This document shows, piece after piece, positions 16,258-29,755 of a stretch of DNA of 64,000 nt. This stretch comes from Physcomitrium patens (Eukaryota; Streptophyta; Bryopsida; Funariales; Funariaceae), in NCBI RefSeq assembly GCF_000002425.4, contig NC_037269.1, forward strand, positions 5,917,135 to 5,981,134, given 5' to 3'. Under the pieces are notes generated by a model. The model was not told the origin of the DNA. It saw nothing but the letters and a program-made list of their open reading frames with translations, and did not search any database. The translations under genes were made by a program, and so were the position numbers. Within the stretch, counting starts at the first letter, position 1; each line of letters opens with the position of its first letter.

Positions 16258-18600
16258 CTACAAGAGAATATGACTACACAAGGATTTTTCCAGTGCACTG
16301 GCTAGTGATCTGCACCTGCTTCTAAAAAAACTATTCTTCAACGATATTCAAACACTAAGCAGTGATAATAAATTACTTTAGAAAAACTTAACTTAAAACA
16401 AAAAGAGATAAAGACTCTCGCCGCAAGCAGAACACTAGACCTTGTTAATGGACATGCCACTCGAAAAACTTCTGGGTCTTTGTAGAGCCCCATGATTAAA
16501 TAGACAGATATCTGCATTATTTAAACTAGGATAAAGAATTGGAGTATAGACCTTGAGAGGAACATTTATTTCAGTCATTCTTTCCAAATTCTCAAACGTG
16601 AGCTTTTCAAAATTAATAAAGATCCTCGCAAACAATAAAGAAGCCACGGAGAACTTCACCCCATACGCTTTCTCTAATACATAACTCAAAAGCATACCTG
16701 CTTTCTCAATCACAGCCACTCCTTTATGGCGATGACTATATCAGTTGTACATTTTTAAGTACAGCGAATTGTCAAGATACGTCGGAGGACCTACAATGTA
16801 TCTCCAATATCATCAGCGTCTAATAAGTTCTTGCCACCCCATAAGGTATGGTACCTTCAACTGCTCATGGAGAACACATTTTATTAGAAAGGCGTAACCG
16901 CAGCATCAACATAACATAAGGATAGATACAAGAATTGCAATAATCAAGAAGGTAAGCCCAATCTACAAAACTCTCCACCACCGTCTGGTTTTCGATTTTT
17001 AATTAAAAAAACGCCTAAACTCTCGAAATGATAAATTGCTAGCTCAATATCATCCAATGACACACTACTCAACTTCACTACACTAAAATTCCAAAATAGA
17101 CTTAAGATAGACACCTAGAGAAGCTCTAACCAAAATACAATTCAAGGAGACTAATAATTCTTCACGACGGTGTTCCAAAACCCTGGTTTATTGTAGCATA
17201 TTGGAATACAAATAGCAAAAATGAGATTACAAGAAAATGGCAACCAAAACTCGTTCCAAAAAAGCACCAAATACAGTGGCAAGGCATAAGTAATTCATTA
17301 CACGGAGCAAGCCGTGATAACCAAACACTGCACAACAAGAACTAATGAAGTGAATTCTGCGTACAAAAATAAAAATAAAGACAAACAAAAATTTCATAAA
17401 CTCTATGTCCATGAGGAAGGGGTAAGGCCAAGAAAATGCAAAGGCTCGATTCCAAAGAAAAGCTCACTAAAACAACCAGGAAGGAAGACAGCTGTACTAA
17501 TGCTGCCAAAAAGACACCAGAGTATCCACTTCGTAACGCCTGACTTAACAGGCTTCAGTCTCTACGTCGGCAGGAAACGCCTCCGCTTCACTTTCTCTAC
17601 ACACATCTTCACAATATTGCCGATAGGAAAGGACAAAAATCTCAATCAATTGATGAGAACTGAAAAATGTGACAGACGGTTAGAATGCCACGAACGAACC
17701 TGAAAACGGGAAACTAAGTACTGCACTGGACGGGGTGAAAGGGTGTCAAGCTAAAAACAGAAGAAATCGAAGGTAGTACCTCTGGCAAGAAAATGAACGC
17801 CAGGAAAGGACAGAATGGCCTGAAGACAATCCAAGGACACACAGTACCGTGTCAGGTACTCCTTGCACCTGAATGATACATAGCCAAAACCAGAACCAAA
17901 CACATCGAGAAAACGTAAAAATAAAACTTCGAAGTTATGACTCGGCTCTCTGCTCTCACACACTTGAATCCTAAAATTCGAACTCTTCATACGATGACAC
18001 TTTGGTTTCCTCGCCCGGAAAGTGCTGGCACGAACTCCAGTCATCCACGTTAACAATCCGAACTCTACTAAAATAATTCAAGAAGCAACCGCTCGCCTAC
18101 CAGGGCCCCAAGACGCAAGTAAAGCTTCACGAGTTCAAAAACTAGAACAACTATAGCAATCAAATCCCGCTCAGAAAGAAAACGAAACCAGCATCGTTGC
18201 GTACATATATGTGCGTGTGTTTATATATATATAAACACACACATGAGCGCGAGCGCGCACGCTGAGAAAATTTAAATAGATAATTAATACGAAGTCCCGG
18301 AAAATTCGACAATCAATCACGCTTAACCCCCGCGACCTTGATAATGAAATTAAGCCTAACGCGAACCGCGACCTGTCACGAAAACTTAGAGCCTTACAGT
18401 GAGCTTTACCCGCTGCAGAGCGGAATGAAGCCGGCAACTCTGAATGTCCTCTCGAGAAGAACCTCGCTGAGCATTTAAAAGAAACGACGACGGCAAGGAC
18501 CAGGCGTAGAGAAAATCGGACGTAAAAACGAGAGAGAGCGAGAGAGTGAGAGACACATAGATAGCTGTGGAGAAATTTGTATTTATTGAACAAGATGTGA
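16258..18600 (-). other. Possible upstream exons, leader and promoter of the minus-strand gene
   Basis: Composition is moderate here and becomes clearly GC- and CpG-rich between about 17900 and 18560, after which the DNA turns AT-rich abruptly. The same abrupt change marks the promoter side of the carboxypeptidase gene, so a minus-strand transcription start near 18.5 kb is plausible. GA-rich and short AC/AT runs (18215-18245, 18525-18555) fit leader DNA. The 140-codon minus-strand frame at 18593-18171 is Ser/Arg-rich with no domain, and I take it as a by-product of base composition. Confidence 0.3.
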
Positions 18601-18780
18601 TTTGAGTAGCAACTAATAGATTTTTCTCATTTGCTTTAATGTTCGACTTTGTGCCAACACATGCATATTTATATTATGTGATTTGATGTAAAATGACATG
18701 TAGTATGATCAAGCATTCATGAACAAGTTTTTTTTAGAGATTTCAAAATAGTAAATGTGAGAACCAAATAAAAAATATAC

Positions 18781-18822
18781 TTATATATATATATATATAA
18801 AGAGAGAGAGAGAGAGAGAGAA
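18781..18822. repeat. Compound (TA)n(GA)n microsatellite
   Basis: An alternating TA run passes directly into an AG run. Confidence 0.9.
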
Positions 18823-19826
18823 TTTTAATTCATTATATATTTTTTGTGATGGAGGTGTTTATAATCAGAAGATAGTAATCCACATGTTTATGCATTCTTA
18901 AAACAAATTAAGCACCAATTCCGAATAAGATTTTCAAAATTTTAATAAAAAATCCAACCAAATTGATATTGTTAAAAATAAACACTGATACTGTAATCAG
19001 AACTTCTGAGTGAACCATTGACGTGCGGATTAAATCTTCAAATAAAATCAGTATGAATTCGTACATTCCGAAAATGATGTGTTTTTAACGTATTTCGTAA
19101 ACCCCCCGAAGTTCCCAAGCTGCACAAGCAGGCCCCTTTTCGCTGCCACGTAGGATGAAAAGACACGTAGACTGCCAGCTAGGAATCTAAATGAGGTGAC
19201 CGTGCGTGCACTACTTTCCATCCTACGTGGCAGTTTCATGCACGACACTAGCGTCGATCTGACCTGTCCAGATACAAACCGTCCCAACCCATACTCGTCG
19301 TTTAGATGTTTCATCCAGCTTCATCCACTTATTTCATTCGCTCGATGCTCGCTCCGTTGGAGTGAATCCGATTCTTAAGCATTGGTTTTCCCTCTTCCAA
19401 AATTGGATGACCATACACTTTGGTTTCTACTTAATATTATGTTGTTTGAGTATTTTTAAGGGTTACTTGTCCAAAATTGCAATCTTAAGAACTTACATTA
19501 GAGAGGCAAGGTTAGAAAATGTACCCAATTGGTACCATGGTAATTTTTCTTCTTCATTCATGAATGGATTTCAAGTAATTTTAACAAATGTTTTACATGC
19601 TTGTCCTTGTCCATATCCTCTTACTAAAATTAAAGCTTAGAGTTGAGGGGAGCAAAGGCCAAGGAAGCCTTGGCTAGTGTTGAGGAGGGATAAAACAAAA
19701 GAATAAGGAGAATCAATTAGGCAATATAGAGAAGGGCCAAAACACAGTATAAATTTACATTAATACTGTAAATATAATTGTTGAAGTTATGAAGTTACAT
19801 AATAAATATGTATAAATGTTATCAAG

Positions 19827-19892
19827 ATTAATATAAACAATGTGAGGTTAAATGCTAACTTCAACATTTAACCTCACATTGTTTATATTAAT
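19827..19892. repeat. Perfect inverted repeat, 28-bp arms with 10-bp loop
   Basis: The arm at 19827-19854 and the arm at 19865-19892 are exact reverse complements, separated by CTAACTTCAA. Pairing extends five more bases after one mismatch (ATCAA against TTGAT). A transcript would form a long hairpin. It could be a tiny fold-back or MITE-like element or a small-RNA precursor; no target-site duplication is obvious. Confidence 0.9.
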
Positions 19893-21187
19893 GTTGATTT
19901 TGCTTTGCCCATTGCTCATCGATAGTACATAAGTAGTGGGCGATGTAGAACCAAGACTAGTACTACATATTGTTGAAATCCATGTGCAAGAATAAAATGA
20001 TTTGTTTGAGATACCATATAAGTATCTTCCTTATTAAATTGCATTGGAGGTATTAAAAAATGGATAAAGCAAAAGTTCAAAATATTTTAAATAAAATGAG
20101 CCTATGTGTGAAATTTCTAAAGAGTATTTCTTTTAAAAGAAGAAGGTAATAAGTTCGTTAATTTATTCTTAGTAATTTATCTTTAAAAGAAGATATTATT
20201 AGAACAATCTAATAACCGCTTTAAAATTCAAAAATTTAAGTGGATTTTGGAATGTTAGAATAAGTTTCAATCCACAAAAATAAAATTGGATTGGATGCAC
20301 TCTTTCAGAAAATAATCTTCAACAAATTTTTCATCTTTGATGTTGTTTATTTAAAAAAAAATTAGAATACAAAGTGCTAATAATCTAACTACAGTATTCT
20401 ATTAATTAAGATTTCAAAACTGATTAACTTTTAGCACTTGATAGGACAAATGGGCAATTAATGAAACACATCTTTTTAATCTCAAGCAATCAATCTAACA
20501 ACTTAGATGGTGAAAGGATTTGGATTTTTAATACTATAAGAGCTATTCTCAAGATTTATGGTCTTTAAAGTCAAAGCAAGGATAAGAGTTCTACAAAAAT
20601 AGATAAACTCTTTGTCTTTTTTAGAATTTTAAGAGATTATAGTTCATTCTTTTATGTCTTAGACTAAGAAATAAGAAATTTAAGGTTACTTAGTATTATG
20701 ATACTATATTGTTTAAAAAATTAAGACTTATGCTATATTAATTAATTATTTATAAATATATAAATGGTTATATTAATGCATATAATTTACAAGTTATAAA
20801 AGAGAAAAAAGAGGTAATAACGGCTATTTGGTCATTGTAGATTATATTCATATTGAGACACTAAGAATTTAATCTTCTACGATAAAATACTTATTAATAT
20901 AAAAAATAAAGAAAATATGTTTATAGGTGTATATAGTATTATATTTAGAATTTCAAAATAATATAATAAATTAAATGAAATAAATACATTGTATTGATAT
21001 TTCTATAAGATAAGCTAATTATTTTATATTGTAGTATCTTATAATTTATTTATTGGCATCTATACAAAAAAAAATTAAATAGAATATATATTAAATGCAT
21101 ATAATGAATTTTCATTTTGTATTTATTTCATGAAATAAACTCACATGCCTACCAAATATTTTAAAAATAAATAATTTCCAACAAGTA

Positions 21188-21189
21188 TG

Positions 21190-21240
<51 letters not shown>
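21188..21240. repeat. Compound (CA)n(TA)n microsatellite
   Basis: An AC run followed without a gap by an AT run. Confidence 0.95.
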
Positions 21241-21241
<1 letters not shown>

Positions 21242-21405
21242 GTATTTTTAATTTTTTTATATTGTAAATATGTAATGATAAATAAGATTGATACTGTTAT
21301 AAAAATGACTAAGAACTTATTTGATAGCCAATGTCAAAAACACAACTAATTTACTTGATAATCAATTAAACCATGAAAAAATAAAATAAAGGAACACAAA
21401 AAAAA

Positions 21406-21407
<2 letters not shown>

Positions 21408-21440
<33 letters not shown>
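21408..21440. repeat. (TA)n microsatellite
   Basis: An uninterrupted TA run in spacer DNA. Confidence 0.9.
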
Positions 21441-21447
<7 letters not shown>

Positions 21448-21848
21448 ATGCATACATATACATATTTATTTATATTTTTGTATGTTAAAATACATGTCAC
21501 TTTATAAAGTTAACAAGAATCCACAAAAAGTTAAAAAAGACCAATTATACTCCTTAAACCAATTGTGTTTTACTCAAGCATCTAAACAATGTTGTCTATT
21601 GAACTTAATTTTTCTTTTTTCTTTTTTCTTTTTTTTTTTCAAAATAGAACCCTAAGAATTTTGTTTACTGTATGAATTTACTTTCTTTCCACAATTGTAG
21701 AAGATTTTTGAAAATCAAACAAATTTCTAGAAGGAACTAGAATCCAATGCCTATAATACTAACTCTTCCTTCTTTTTGCAATAAGTTTCTAAAAATCACC
21801 TGAAATTTTATTATTTTTTAGTTTATGAAAATGGTGTACTTGTCATAC

Positions 21849-21874
<26 letters not shown>
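21849..21874. repeat. (TA)n microsatellite
   Basis: A TA run followed by short CA units. Confidence 0.9.
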
Positions 21875-21883
<9 letters not shown>

Positions 21884-22886
21884 ATATAATTAAGTACCTC
21901 TCTATTAGTGAATGTGTTTTCAATATCAATGATAATATCCGATCCTCTGATTAAAAGCCACAAATCATATGAAGTTTTTTACGCAAAGTGAAAAGAGTGA
22001 GGACATATTCACATAATGGAGATGAGGATTGCTTGTCAGATGGCAGTCTCATCAGTTGGAAATTTCCTGATATTGAGCGTGACAGTTTTTTTGTTCTTAA
22101 AACTCCACGCATTTTCTATTAAAATCTTGTAAAATGACCATTAAAACTAAGAATATTGACAACAAACTACCCATGTTTTTTGTTCAATACGTTCATACAA
22201 TGTTGTTATTCTTCTGTAATTTTGTTGCTGTAAGTACAATTATATTATGTTATTAAAACCATTAAAAAGAAAATTCTATCACTTTGAATGTGTGGGTATT
22301 GACATATGATCCTGACCCGTCAAATGAAGACGATCACTTCAAGAATTTCTCAAGGGACATTCCAAGTCGAAGTCACTGCCTCTAGAGTTTGTTATGGGTT
22401 GCAAAAAGCCATGTGTGAAGCGTGAAGAGCAACAAAGGAGCTCACAGACTCATATGATATCCAAAGCACACCCACTACCAAAACCACCAAAGCTGCTGCA
22501 GTACACGGTGACCCAAACTAATCGATTGCAGTAACCTGCAGCACAATACCAGACAACATTCTACAGTACACGTTGAGCTTAGACTTGAGTGTAAGAATCA
22601 AAACAGCAGAACAAGAGGTCATTGTATCTAAACGGTAAATTCTTGAGCTGTAAGAACAGACAACACTTTGTGTGAAACCATGTGTCAGGTTTTAAAGGTG
22701 ATCCAAAGATCGCCCAGTTGTGTGTTGAAAATTTACTACCCTGGACAGAATTGAGAAAGAGAGAACATGCAAAAAGTTCAAGCAGCTGCGAGAATTCGGT
22801 GGAACACCGGAAGTGACTGAAGAAGGGAGATGAAAGAACGAGAAGATGCACTAGAAAATTCATGTTTTGTATTTAAGCTTTAGGAT

Positions 22887-25800
22887 CTATGCAGCGCGGG
22901 GATCCATTCCCATCTGCCAGACGTAGACGGACTCATCCCAGGCAGTGCTAGCCAATAAACCCTCCACCAAGACGCTCATGTCAATGCCTAAAGCGAACTC
23001 TGAGTGATGGTTCAGACGAGCGAGCAGGGCGTCCTCAGGCTGCCGGAAGTCCCACAAGCACACAGTCATGTCGTAGGAGCAAGATGCCATGAGGCTCTCC
23101 TGGTGGGGAGAGAACTTCACTCGCCGAACAGCATACGTGTGACCCAGCATTCGCGTCAATTCTTGACGTGGGTTACGAACGTCCCAAATCTTGATCGATT
23201 TATCCACCGAGCCTGATGCGAGCATGAACTCGTTGTACTTATTCCAATCGCATGTGAGGATCTCCATTTCGTGTCCAGGGATCACGTGGGTTGAGCGGGG
23301 TTGGCGCACGTCCCATATCCGGAGGGTGCAGTCACCAGAAGCGGACGCGAAAATATCCGCATGCCTTGGATTCCTGGACAAAACGAGTTTCGAGTTTGGT
23401 TGGAGTATAGAACTAAATGTTATTGATTCCCCCAATTTCTATCCGAGGTAAATTTTTTACTAGAACTGGTGTTGTATGGGTTATTATATGATAATGATAT
23501 ATTCCGTGTGTGAAAATATGGGAGCTTGTAAAAGCGCTTAATCATTGCACAAGAAGTTCAAAGTAGCACAAAGGTACATGATTAGAGGCAAACCAGCATG
23601 CGTTGTAGACACAATAAGAGTGCTCGGCGAACGTTCTCAGTGAGTGCGGTGCATCTGTGGTCCACAACTGCACTAGAATCCAATAATTGCCAACATTAGG
23701 GCCAGGTGTTTTGCATACACCCTAAAAATCGACACTTGACATGAAAATATGGTTGGTTACACTAGTGCAACATGGTGTTCGCGAATTTTTGACGCTCATA
23801 TCCTAATGTCCAGTAGAAGATGCGATTTCCTAATGTTCAGAGGCATGAAGCAGATGTGATTGTCTCTGGACTTTAGGATATGACATTGGTACAACCGTCG
23901 ACATCAATCCCCAGAATCCATCGAATGGACGCACAAACTTCAAGGTTACAAGACAGAATTAATCGTAATTACAAAATTAACTTCACACCCGACACAGGGC
24001 GATGTAGAATCATCAGAGAATATCAAGCTTCGGACATATCCCTGCATAGTACTTATAGGTAAATGTATAACGTGTATGATCAAACCATGTAATCATGGGG
24101 TCACATAACATCCAACGCAAACTGTCCCTAGTTACAGAGTCAAAGAATGAGACTTAGATGGGGAAAAGCTTACCCGAATAGTGTCATCCCATGAGCTACT
24201 CAAAAATGAATCCTTCCTAACCATGTTCCAATCCACCGAAGCCCTGCCCCACACCATAATAGATTCAGCTTAAATTCACAAGCATAAATCAGCAGAAAAC
24301 AATAGCAAGGTTGAGAACGCACGTCTTCTGTCCCAGAGAATGAAGTGCCAGACCCCTGAATGTGGTAAATGCTTAGACTAGAAGGTGATGCTTATTACGA
24401 ATAGTTACGGGAAGAGATACGACATACACTTCATGTGCATGCTCTTGACGATTGCTGACTGGGTTAGCCATTGGAGGAGCTGCCAAGTCCCAAACCTAAA
24501 ATGAGCAAATAACGTCATGCAAAAGATAGTTAGAGATCCTACTGGCGACATTTAATAACTGATCAGCAACTAGACCACATATTTGATGAATAAAGTTCGA
24601 TGAACTTTTTTACTTTTTGGTCCTAGTTGAAGGTCCACTTCAACGACTGCGGCTACGACTCATAGAAGTTCTGTAATATTAGTGACTATTTTAGAGCAAA
24701 TCTAGCAAGTTGATAGTTGAATTAGCCCAGTCACGCTTACGACAAGGCGAGCAAGAGAAGGGATTTTCAACTACCTTGATGCTGCCGTCACCACTTGCTG
24801 ATATTAGCACGTTTTCATTCTCCTGTTACATAGTCCAAATGTATCAAGTCATATTAAGTACGATGTCTCGTTGTAAGCACCGAAATTCAAATCTGCAAAA
24901 TGTAAGGCAGATTTGAACGAAACAAGTTCTGCATCGGCAGAATATGATACTTCCTTCGACGTTAGAAAGAATAAAGTTCAAACTCCTAAGATAGACAAAC
25001 CACAAGGAACAGACCCTTGACCTTTATGCAATTCACCAGGTAAGGTGGGAAAAGCCTACCTCAGACCATGCACAATCATATAGACCATCAGGAGTGTCAA
25101 ACGCAGCAATTTGCACCATGCCATTAGGAGTCAGCTGCAGAAAATGAACATTATATTTAAAGCTCAGAAAAATGTGTATAAATAAGAAAGCTTGCCGTGC
25201 AACTTAGATATCCATCTTACAACTATCGATTATAAAAAGTGCAAATTGAACTCCTCAATTCAAGTATCGAAAGTACACGCAAGAGACTACTAATACTGTC
25301 TCGCTTTTATTGCCTGCAGGCAGAACTTATTATCGATTACCAGCGAAAAGTATTGAACATAAAAATACTGACATTAGAAACTTACATCAATTATATGCTG
25401 GCGGCCAGTTCCAACAATGCCAAAGTTCTCTGAAGTGGATACAGCTAGGCGATTCTCCAGAAAAGGGCTAAACTTTACCTGCAAACATCAATAACAAAAG
25501 CTCCTCCATCTCAAACTCAAAACAGCTGTCGTCTCAGTTACATAGATTGCTGATTTAATCGAAGATGTATAAAAGTCGATTAACATCATATCCTTCGAAG
25601 AAATGCAATAAGCCATCAGATGAGAACCGAATTCAAGAGAATTGAACACGCAATCATATCCACAGTAAGAGAATAAGCGTTAAACCCTACTGAGAGAGAT
25701 ATTATTTCAAAAGTAAGATCATGGTAGATGGTGCTTGACCAAAGAACTGAATTGTGGTGGCCTCACGGCAACAAATCCCCCCTAAAAGCAGACCCTATAC

Positions 25801-26345
25801 TATTTCCAGCTCAATTCTTCATGTTACACAGAGAAATTTGTCCTCGTGAAGCAGTACAAATCCTGCCCAAAGCACCAATGCAACGAAAGCACTAAATTCT
25901 AGAAAACCAGGGGTTTAAGTCACCTAACTTGCACTCCACTCGCATTCACCGCATGCAGAGAACCCTTTCAACAGAGAAAAATTAGAATCTAAAAGGAATG
26001 CAGCCAAAATTAGGTCATTCACACAATGTTTCAATGACAAACCCTGCTGCTCACACGAAATTTGTCAAAAGTACTCTCGCAGGCTAAACTCATATACTAA
26101 TTGTCTTTCCAATCCAAACTCGCTACTCTTTCATCGATTCCTCAAATTCTAAAAACTCTTCGAATTTTCCATCGCAATAAGACTCTCAACGCATGAACCC
26201 AATCCTCCCACAATTTCTGATATTGCCAATACTTTTGGCAAAAGACAAATTAAGAAGAAGCAGGGGCAAAACCCACAACGGAATTAGTACAACAATCAGC
26301 AAGGCTTACAGAGTATCCATTGAAGGCCGTCTTAAACACTGGCAT
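22887..26345 (-). CDS. PEX7: Peroxisome biogenesis protein 7, PTS2 receptor (WD40), eight exons
   Basis: Exons on the minus strand: 26345-26310, 25478-25386, 25134-25060, 24822-24775, 24495-24428, 24243-24174, 23667-23594 and 23373-22887. All introns are GT-AG and phases agree, giving 316 residues, the normal size for plant PEX7. The protein starts MPVFKTAFNGYS and ends GMDPRAA, as in the family. WD40 blades are visible through SASGDGSIKVWD, SSSWDDTIRLW, SASGDCTLRIWD, SGSVDKSIKIWD, SCSYDMTVCLWD and STAWDESVYVW. PEX7 binds the N-terminal PTS2 signal of proteins in the cytosol and, with PEX5 in plants, brings them to the peroxisomal docking complex. The first coding exon is only 36 bases. No key blade is missing, so I judge the gene intact. 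Confidence 0.97.
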
Positions 26346-26760
26346 CCTGACGACGCTCTTCCAATCCTAGGAGCTCCAGAGGCGCCACAGTCCTTCCTTC
26401 CTGCTTGTTTGCCCTCGATCTATGCCGCCTGTCCGGAGAGACTACCACCTCCGTGTTCAAGGATCTCGCACCCAAGCACGCGAACGATGCTTCTCGGTTG
26501 AGGAAACAACACACTTCGCCGATTCTATGTAAATTTATGCACACGGTGCCACTCGGATGTGGAATCCGCAGAAGCAAGAAGAGGAAGAAGGAGAAGAGCA
26601 CAGTCGTCGGAACATTGTGGGACCCCGGCACACATACACCCCCCTCATTTATCATTCATCCTCCATTGGTTGACAGAATCATCCATTGGATGGACGTGGG
26701 ACGCACTTCCGTGGATGAAGGATTTCTGACCGTTTGCGTTTCTTAGTAAAACGACACCAA
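26346..26760 (-). promoter_or_regulatory. Leader and promoter region of PEX7
   Basis: GC-rich DNA directly upstream of the PEX7 ATG, ending in an abrupt return to AT-rich sequence near 26760. Open frames on both strands (26405-26746 plus, 26655-26332 minus) lack similarity and are best explained by composition. No clear TATA box was identified. Confidence 0.45.
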
Positions 26761-28009
26761 ATTGCACATCAACATGAATTCTGTCTTCTTTTTTTCTTCT
26801 TCTCATTTTTAATATTAGAAAGTGTTCAAAGTTTACACCGATTTTAAATAAATTGAAATAAAATATATTTAAAAATATATTTGATATATTTATATGTTTA
26901 AGTTTAGAATCATTGCCAAATAAATTGGATAATTTTACATCTTTTGTTTTACTTAATATATGGATGCTGAAGGTTGATATTATTTTTAAATAGGTAAAGA
27001 AATCTTATATCTTTGATTTCTCTCAAAATAAAAGAGTGCATAAACTTGAAGTGTTTATCTAATAGATTGAACTATCCTAAATCTTTGATTAATTTTATAT
27101 GTTTGATTGCTCAAGATTGACATTGTTATCAAATGGATTAAACAAAATTACATCTTTGATTTTTTTAAATTTTAGAGCTTAAGGTTAATATCATTGCTAA
27201 ATAAATTATATAATTTTACATCTTTGTTGGTGCTTGATATAAAAAAGTATCCAAATTTAACATTCAAGGCAAAAGACGACATGGACTAGGCTTTTATCGA
27301 GATAGATTCTATCTATTCTACATAATTTTAGTATTATCTAGCCTTTTTTAAATTTATATTTTTTATATCAAATACATAATTGTATAATATATAATTATCA
27401 TAATTTTTAAAATCTAAGATTTGTTTATTTGTTTGTTTATTGTATGATACTCTTTGAAGTAATATAATATATAATTATTGTAGTCAAAGTTAATTATTTC
27501 TGGATTGAGCAAAGAATTGAAGGCTACAAATGGTATGTCAATTTTTTTTGGAAAGAAGCATGATAGACTAAAGAAAGACTTAGAGGAATTAAAGACCAAA
27601 TTTCATTATATTGAGGCTAAGGTCAAATCAACTTATATAGAATAAACCAAAGTTGAGGTAAGTGATGTTTGTTATCTTATCCAATTGCTATGAGATGTTG
27701 GAAGTGTACATTACATAGAATATTAATGGCATTTTTTTAATCACATGATAATTATGTAAAGCTTATGGTTGATATGTTTTCTTCACTAATATATAAAATA
27801 ATAACAACTAAAATGTTGAGAAGTGAATAAAAAGTGGAACATAAAGAAAACTCTAGAAGCCATTTTAATATAGAGAATGATTTTATCCTCTCAAATAGAC
27901 TGTTAAGTGTGCTTTAAGTTAAAACTAAAAAAATCTTTGAATTAGAAGATGATCTTGTATAAAATGGTTTCAAAATGGTTTCAATGAAATAGAAGAAGAA
28001 GAAGAGGAG
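26761..28009. other. AT-rich spacer, no gene seen
   Basis: AT-rich DNA with repeated motifs such as TTTACATCTTTG and short direct similarities at 26930, 27150 and 27220, suggesting old degenerate repeats. A stretch near 27490-27650 could be read as a decayed coding remnant of a mobile element but is too degraded to name. Confidence 0.45.
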
Positions 28010-28474
28010 TGAAACAAGACTAAACTATCTCAAAAACCCAAGATCCTTCTAATCTACAACAACATAAAAGCCTCATCACAATATAAGACAAAACAAACCA
28101 GAACAAAATTGAACAAACTAAAATAGAACAGAACAAAGCTAAACAAAAAGATGCAAAACCAAATTTTATTAAGAGAAAGGGTCCAAAGCCATACTTGACT
28201 AGATGTTCCAAAATGCCATGGCTAGTCATATTTATATCTTGTCCTACTACCTTGGACTTTTTAGAATGTTTCTAGGTCATAGGCCCTATCTAAATAACCA
28301 CTTTAAACTTCTTTTTTAGAGGATTTTATGGTAGGCCCTACTTAAATAACTATCCTAAATTCTTTCTAGAATATTCTATGATGGATCCTATTTGGTCCAC
28401 TAACCTAATCTAAATTCTAAAAACTTCTATGGTTCTAACTATCTATATAATTATCTTATCTATATCCTGTTACA
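28010..28474 (-). repeat. 3' LTR of the minus-strand chromovirus
   Basis: It aligns over its length with 39486-39953 and ends in CCTGTTACA, the complement of the LTR start TGTAACAGG. The left terminus TGAAAC is placed by comparison with the other LTR. Confidence 0.8.
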
Positions 28475-29755
28475 ATTAATTCCTTCATACTAATGCAGAA
28501 TGTCCTTGTTTTGCTCCTGATGGTATCTCTGAATTATTTCTTGATAATAAGTGAGGTTTTGTGCAGATTCCCACGTTGCATCGTGAATGGGATAACCTTT
28601 CCAAAAAACTTTGTACTGAAATTGTGGATGTCCGCTATGACAACAAAGATAGTGATGCTCCAAAATATTGTCCACTTCATATTCTTGTTCGTCATTAACT
28701 ATAATTAGTAGTGGTGGTGATTATTATCGATCTAAAAAGTCCTTTGGCTTGATATGAAATTCCTTCAGTTGTAAGACATGGAAGATTAGATAGACCCAAA
28801 TATGTGGCGAAAGCTCAAGGCAGTATGCAATATTAAAAATCATTACAAAAATGTAGAAAGGTCCAAGCCATTGAGGTGCTAGCTTATAGATTTGAATTAA
28901 TGTAGCAAGTAGCAAGTTAGCATTAGGGAGTAACACTTGATCACCCTCCTAGAAGATCTTATGTTGCCGATGATTATCCACATACTGCTTCTGTCAATTC
29001 TATGTAGTAAGGAAGTGGTGGCATGCCTCTTATAAGGCCATTATAAGCCATTATAAAAATTCTTCTATTGCCATATTGTTGGTGTCGATGGAACGATAGA
29101 GAACTGCTGGTATAATTGGATTTTGATTAATATTAAGAAAAAATGGTGAATGATCAATACTTCCTGGAATACTATTATTGTAAGCAAATCCCAAAGGCAT
29201 CAAATATTCATCCCAATCATTATGATGAACCACGACAATTGTCCATAGTATATCTTCTAAGGTTTGATTTGTACACTCTATTTGTGCATCTTTTTGGAAA
29301 TAGAAGGTTGTAGATTTGACAAGTCATTTGTCCAATAGCTTGAATAAGTCTTGCCAAAAAATTTCTATGAAGCGTAGATCCCGATATGAAACAATGACAT
29401 GAGGTAATCTATGGTCACAAAAAATAATATCAATTTAGACTTGTACAAACATTGAAGCATCAATATCTAAGTGCATTACATATAAGTGACGTTGCTTTAA
29501 GAGTTGATCCATAAAGATGGCAACTACAATATGATTATGAGATGTTTGTCGCAAACACATAATAAAATTCATAGTCATCTACTTCTAACGTGTCATAGGT
29601 AGCAAAATTGGTTACAATAATCTAAAAGACATTATATTGTATATTTTATTATATTAACATGACTCGCATAAATATACAAAGGCTTGAACATCATGATTCA
29701 AAGCTATTCAAAATCATGTCCTTGAGATCCATTCTAGAGTCTTCTCTCATCTCAA
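28475..29755 (-). pseudogene. Integrase C-terminal part and chromodomain remnant
   Basis: Reading on the minus strand, a diverged integrase core end (FAYNNSIPGSIDHSPFFLN, 29233-29051) is followed by the gypsy integrase C-terminal module (LAPQWLGPF and SPHIWVYLIFHV, 28936-28724) and a chromodomain (VFWKGYPIHDATWE, 28675-28490). Frames change between the blocks. The upstream part of integrase is more decayed and ends at the insertion point at 29755. Confidence 0.8.

Larger units (their letters stand above)
18601..22886. other. AT-rich intergenic region with many simple repeats
   Basis: No coding similarity was found. A more GC-balanced stretch at 19040-19380 has no convincing exon. The interval holds several dinucleotide repeats and one perfect inverted repeat, listed separately. 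The last 300 to 400 bases before 22887 are probably the 3' untranslated region of the PEX7 gene. Confidence 0.55.

Noticed and set aside
18171..18593. 140-codon minus-strand open frame
   Set aside because: Ser/Arg/Phe-rich with a microsatellite-coded stretch near its end; better explained as CpG-rich leader DNA.
26332..26746. Open frames on both strands upstream of PEX7
   Set aside because: They lie in the GC-rich promoter/leader and show no similarity.
27481..27660. Apparent coding remnant (Lys/Glu-rich)
   Set aside because: Too degraded to assign to a family or strand; left as spacer.
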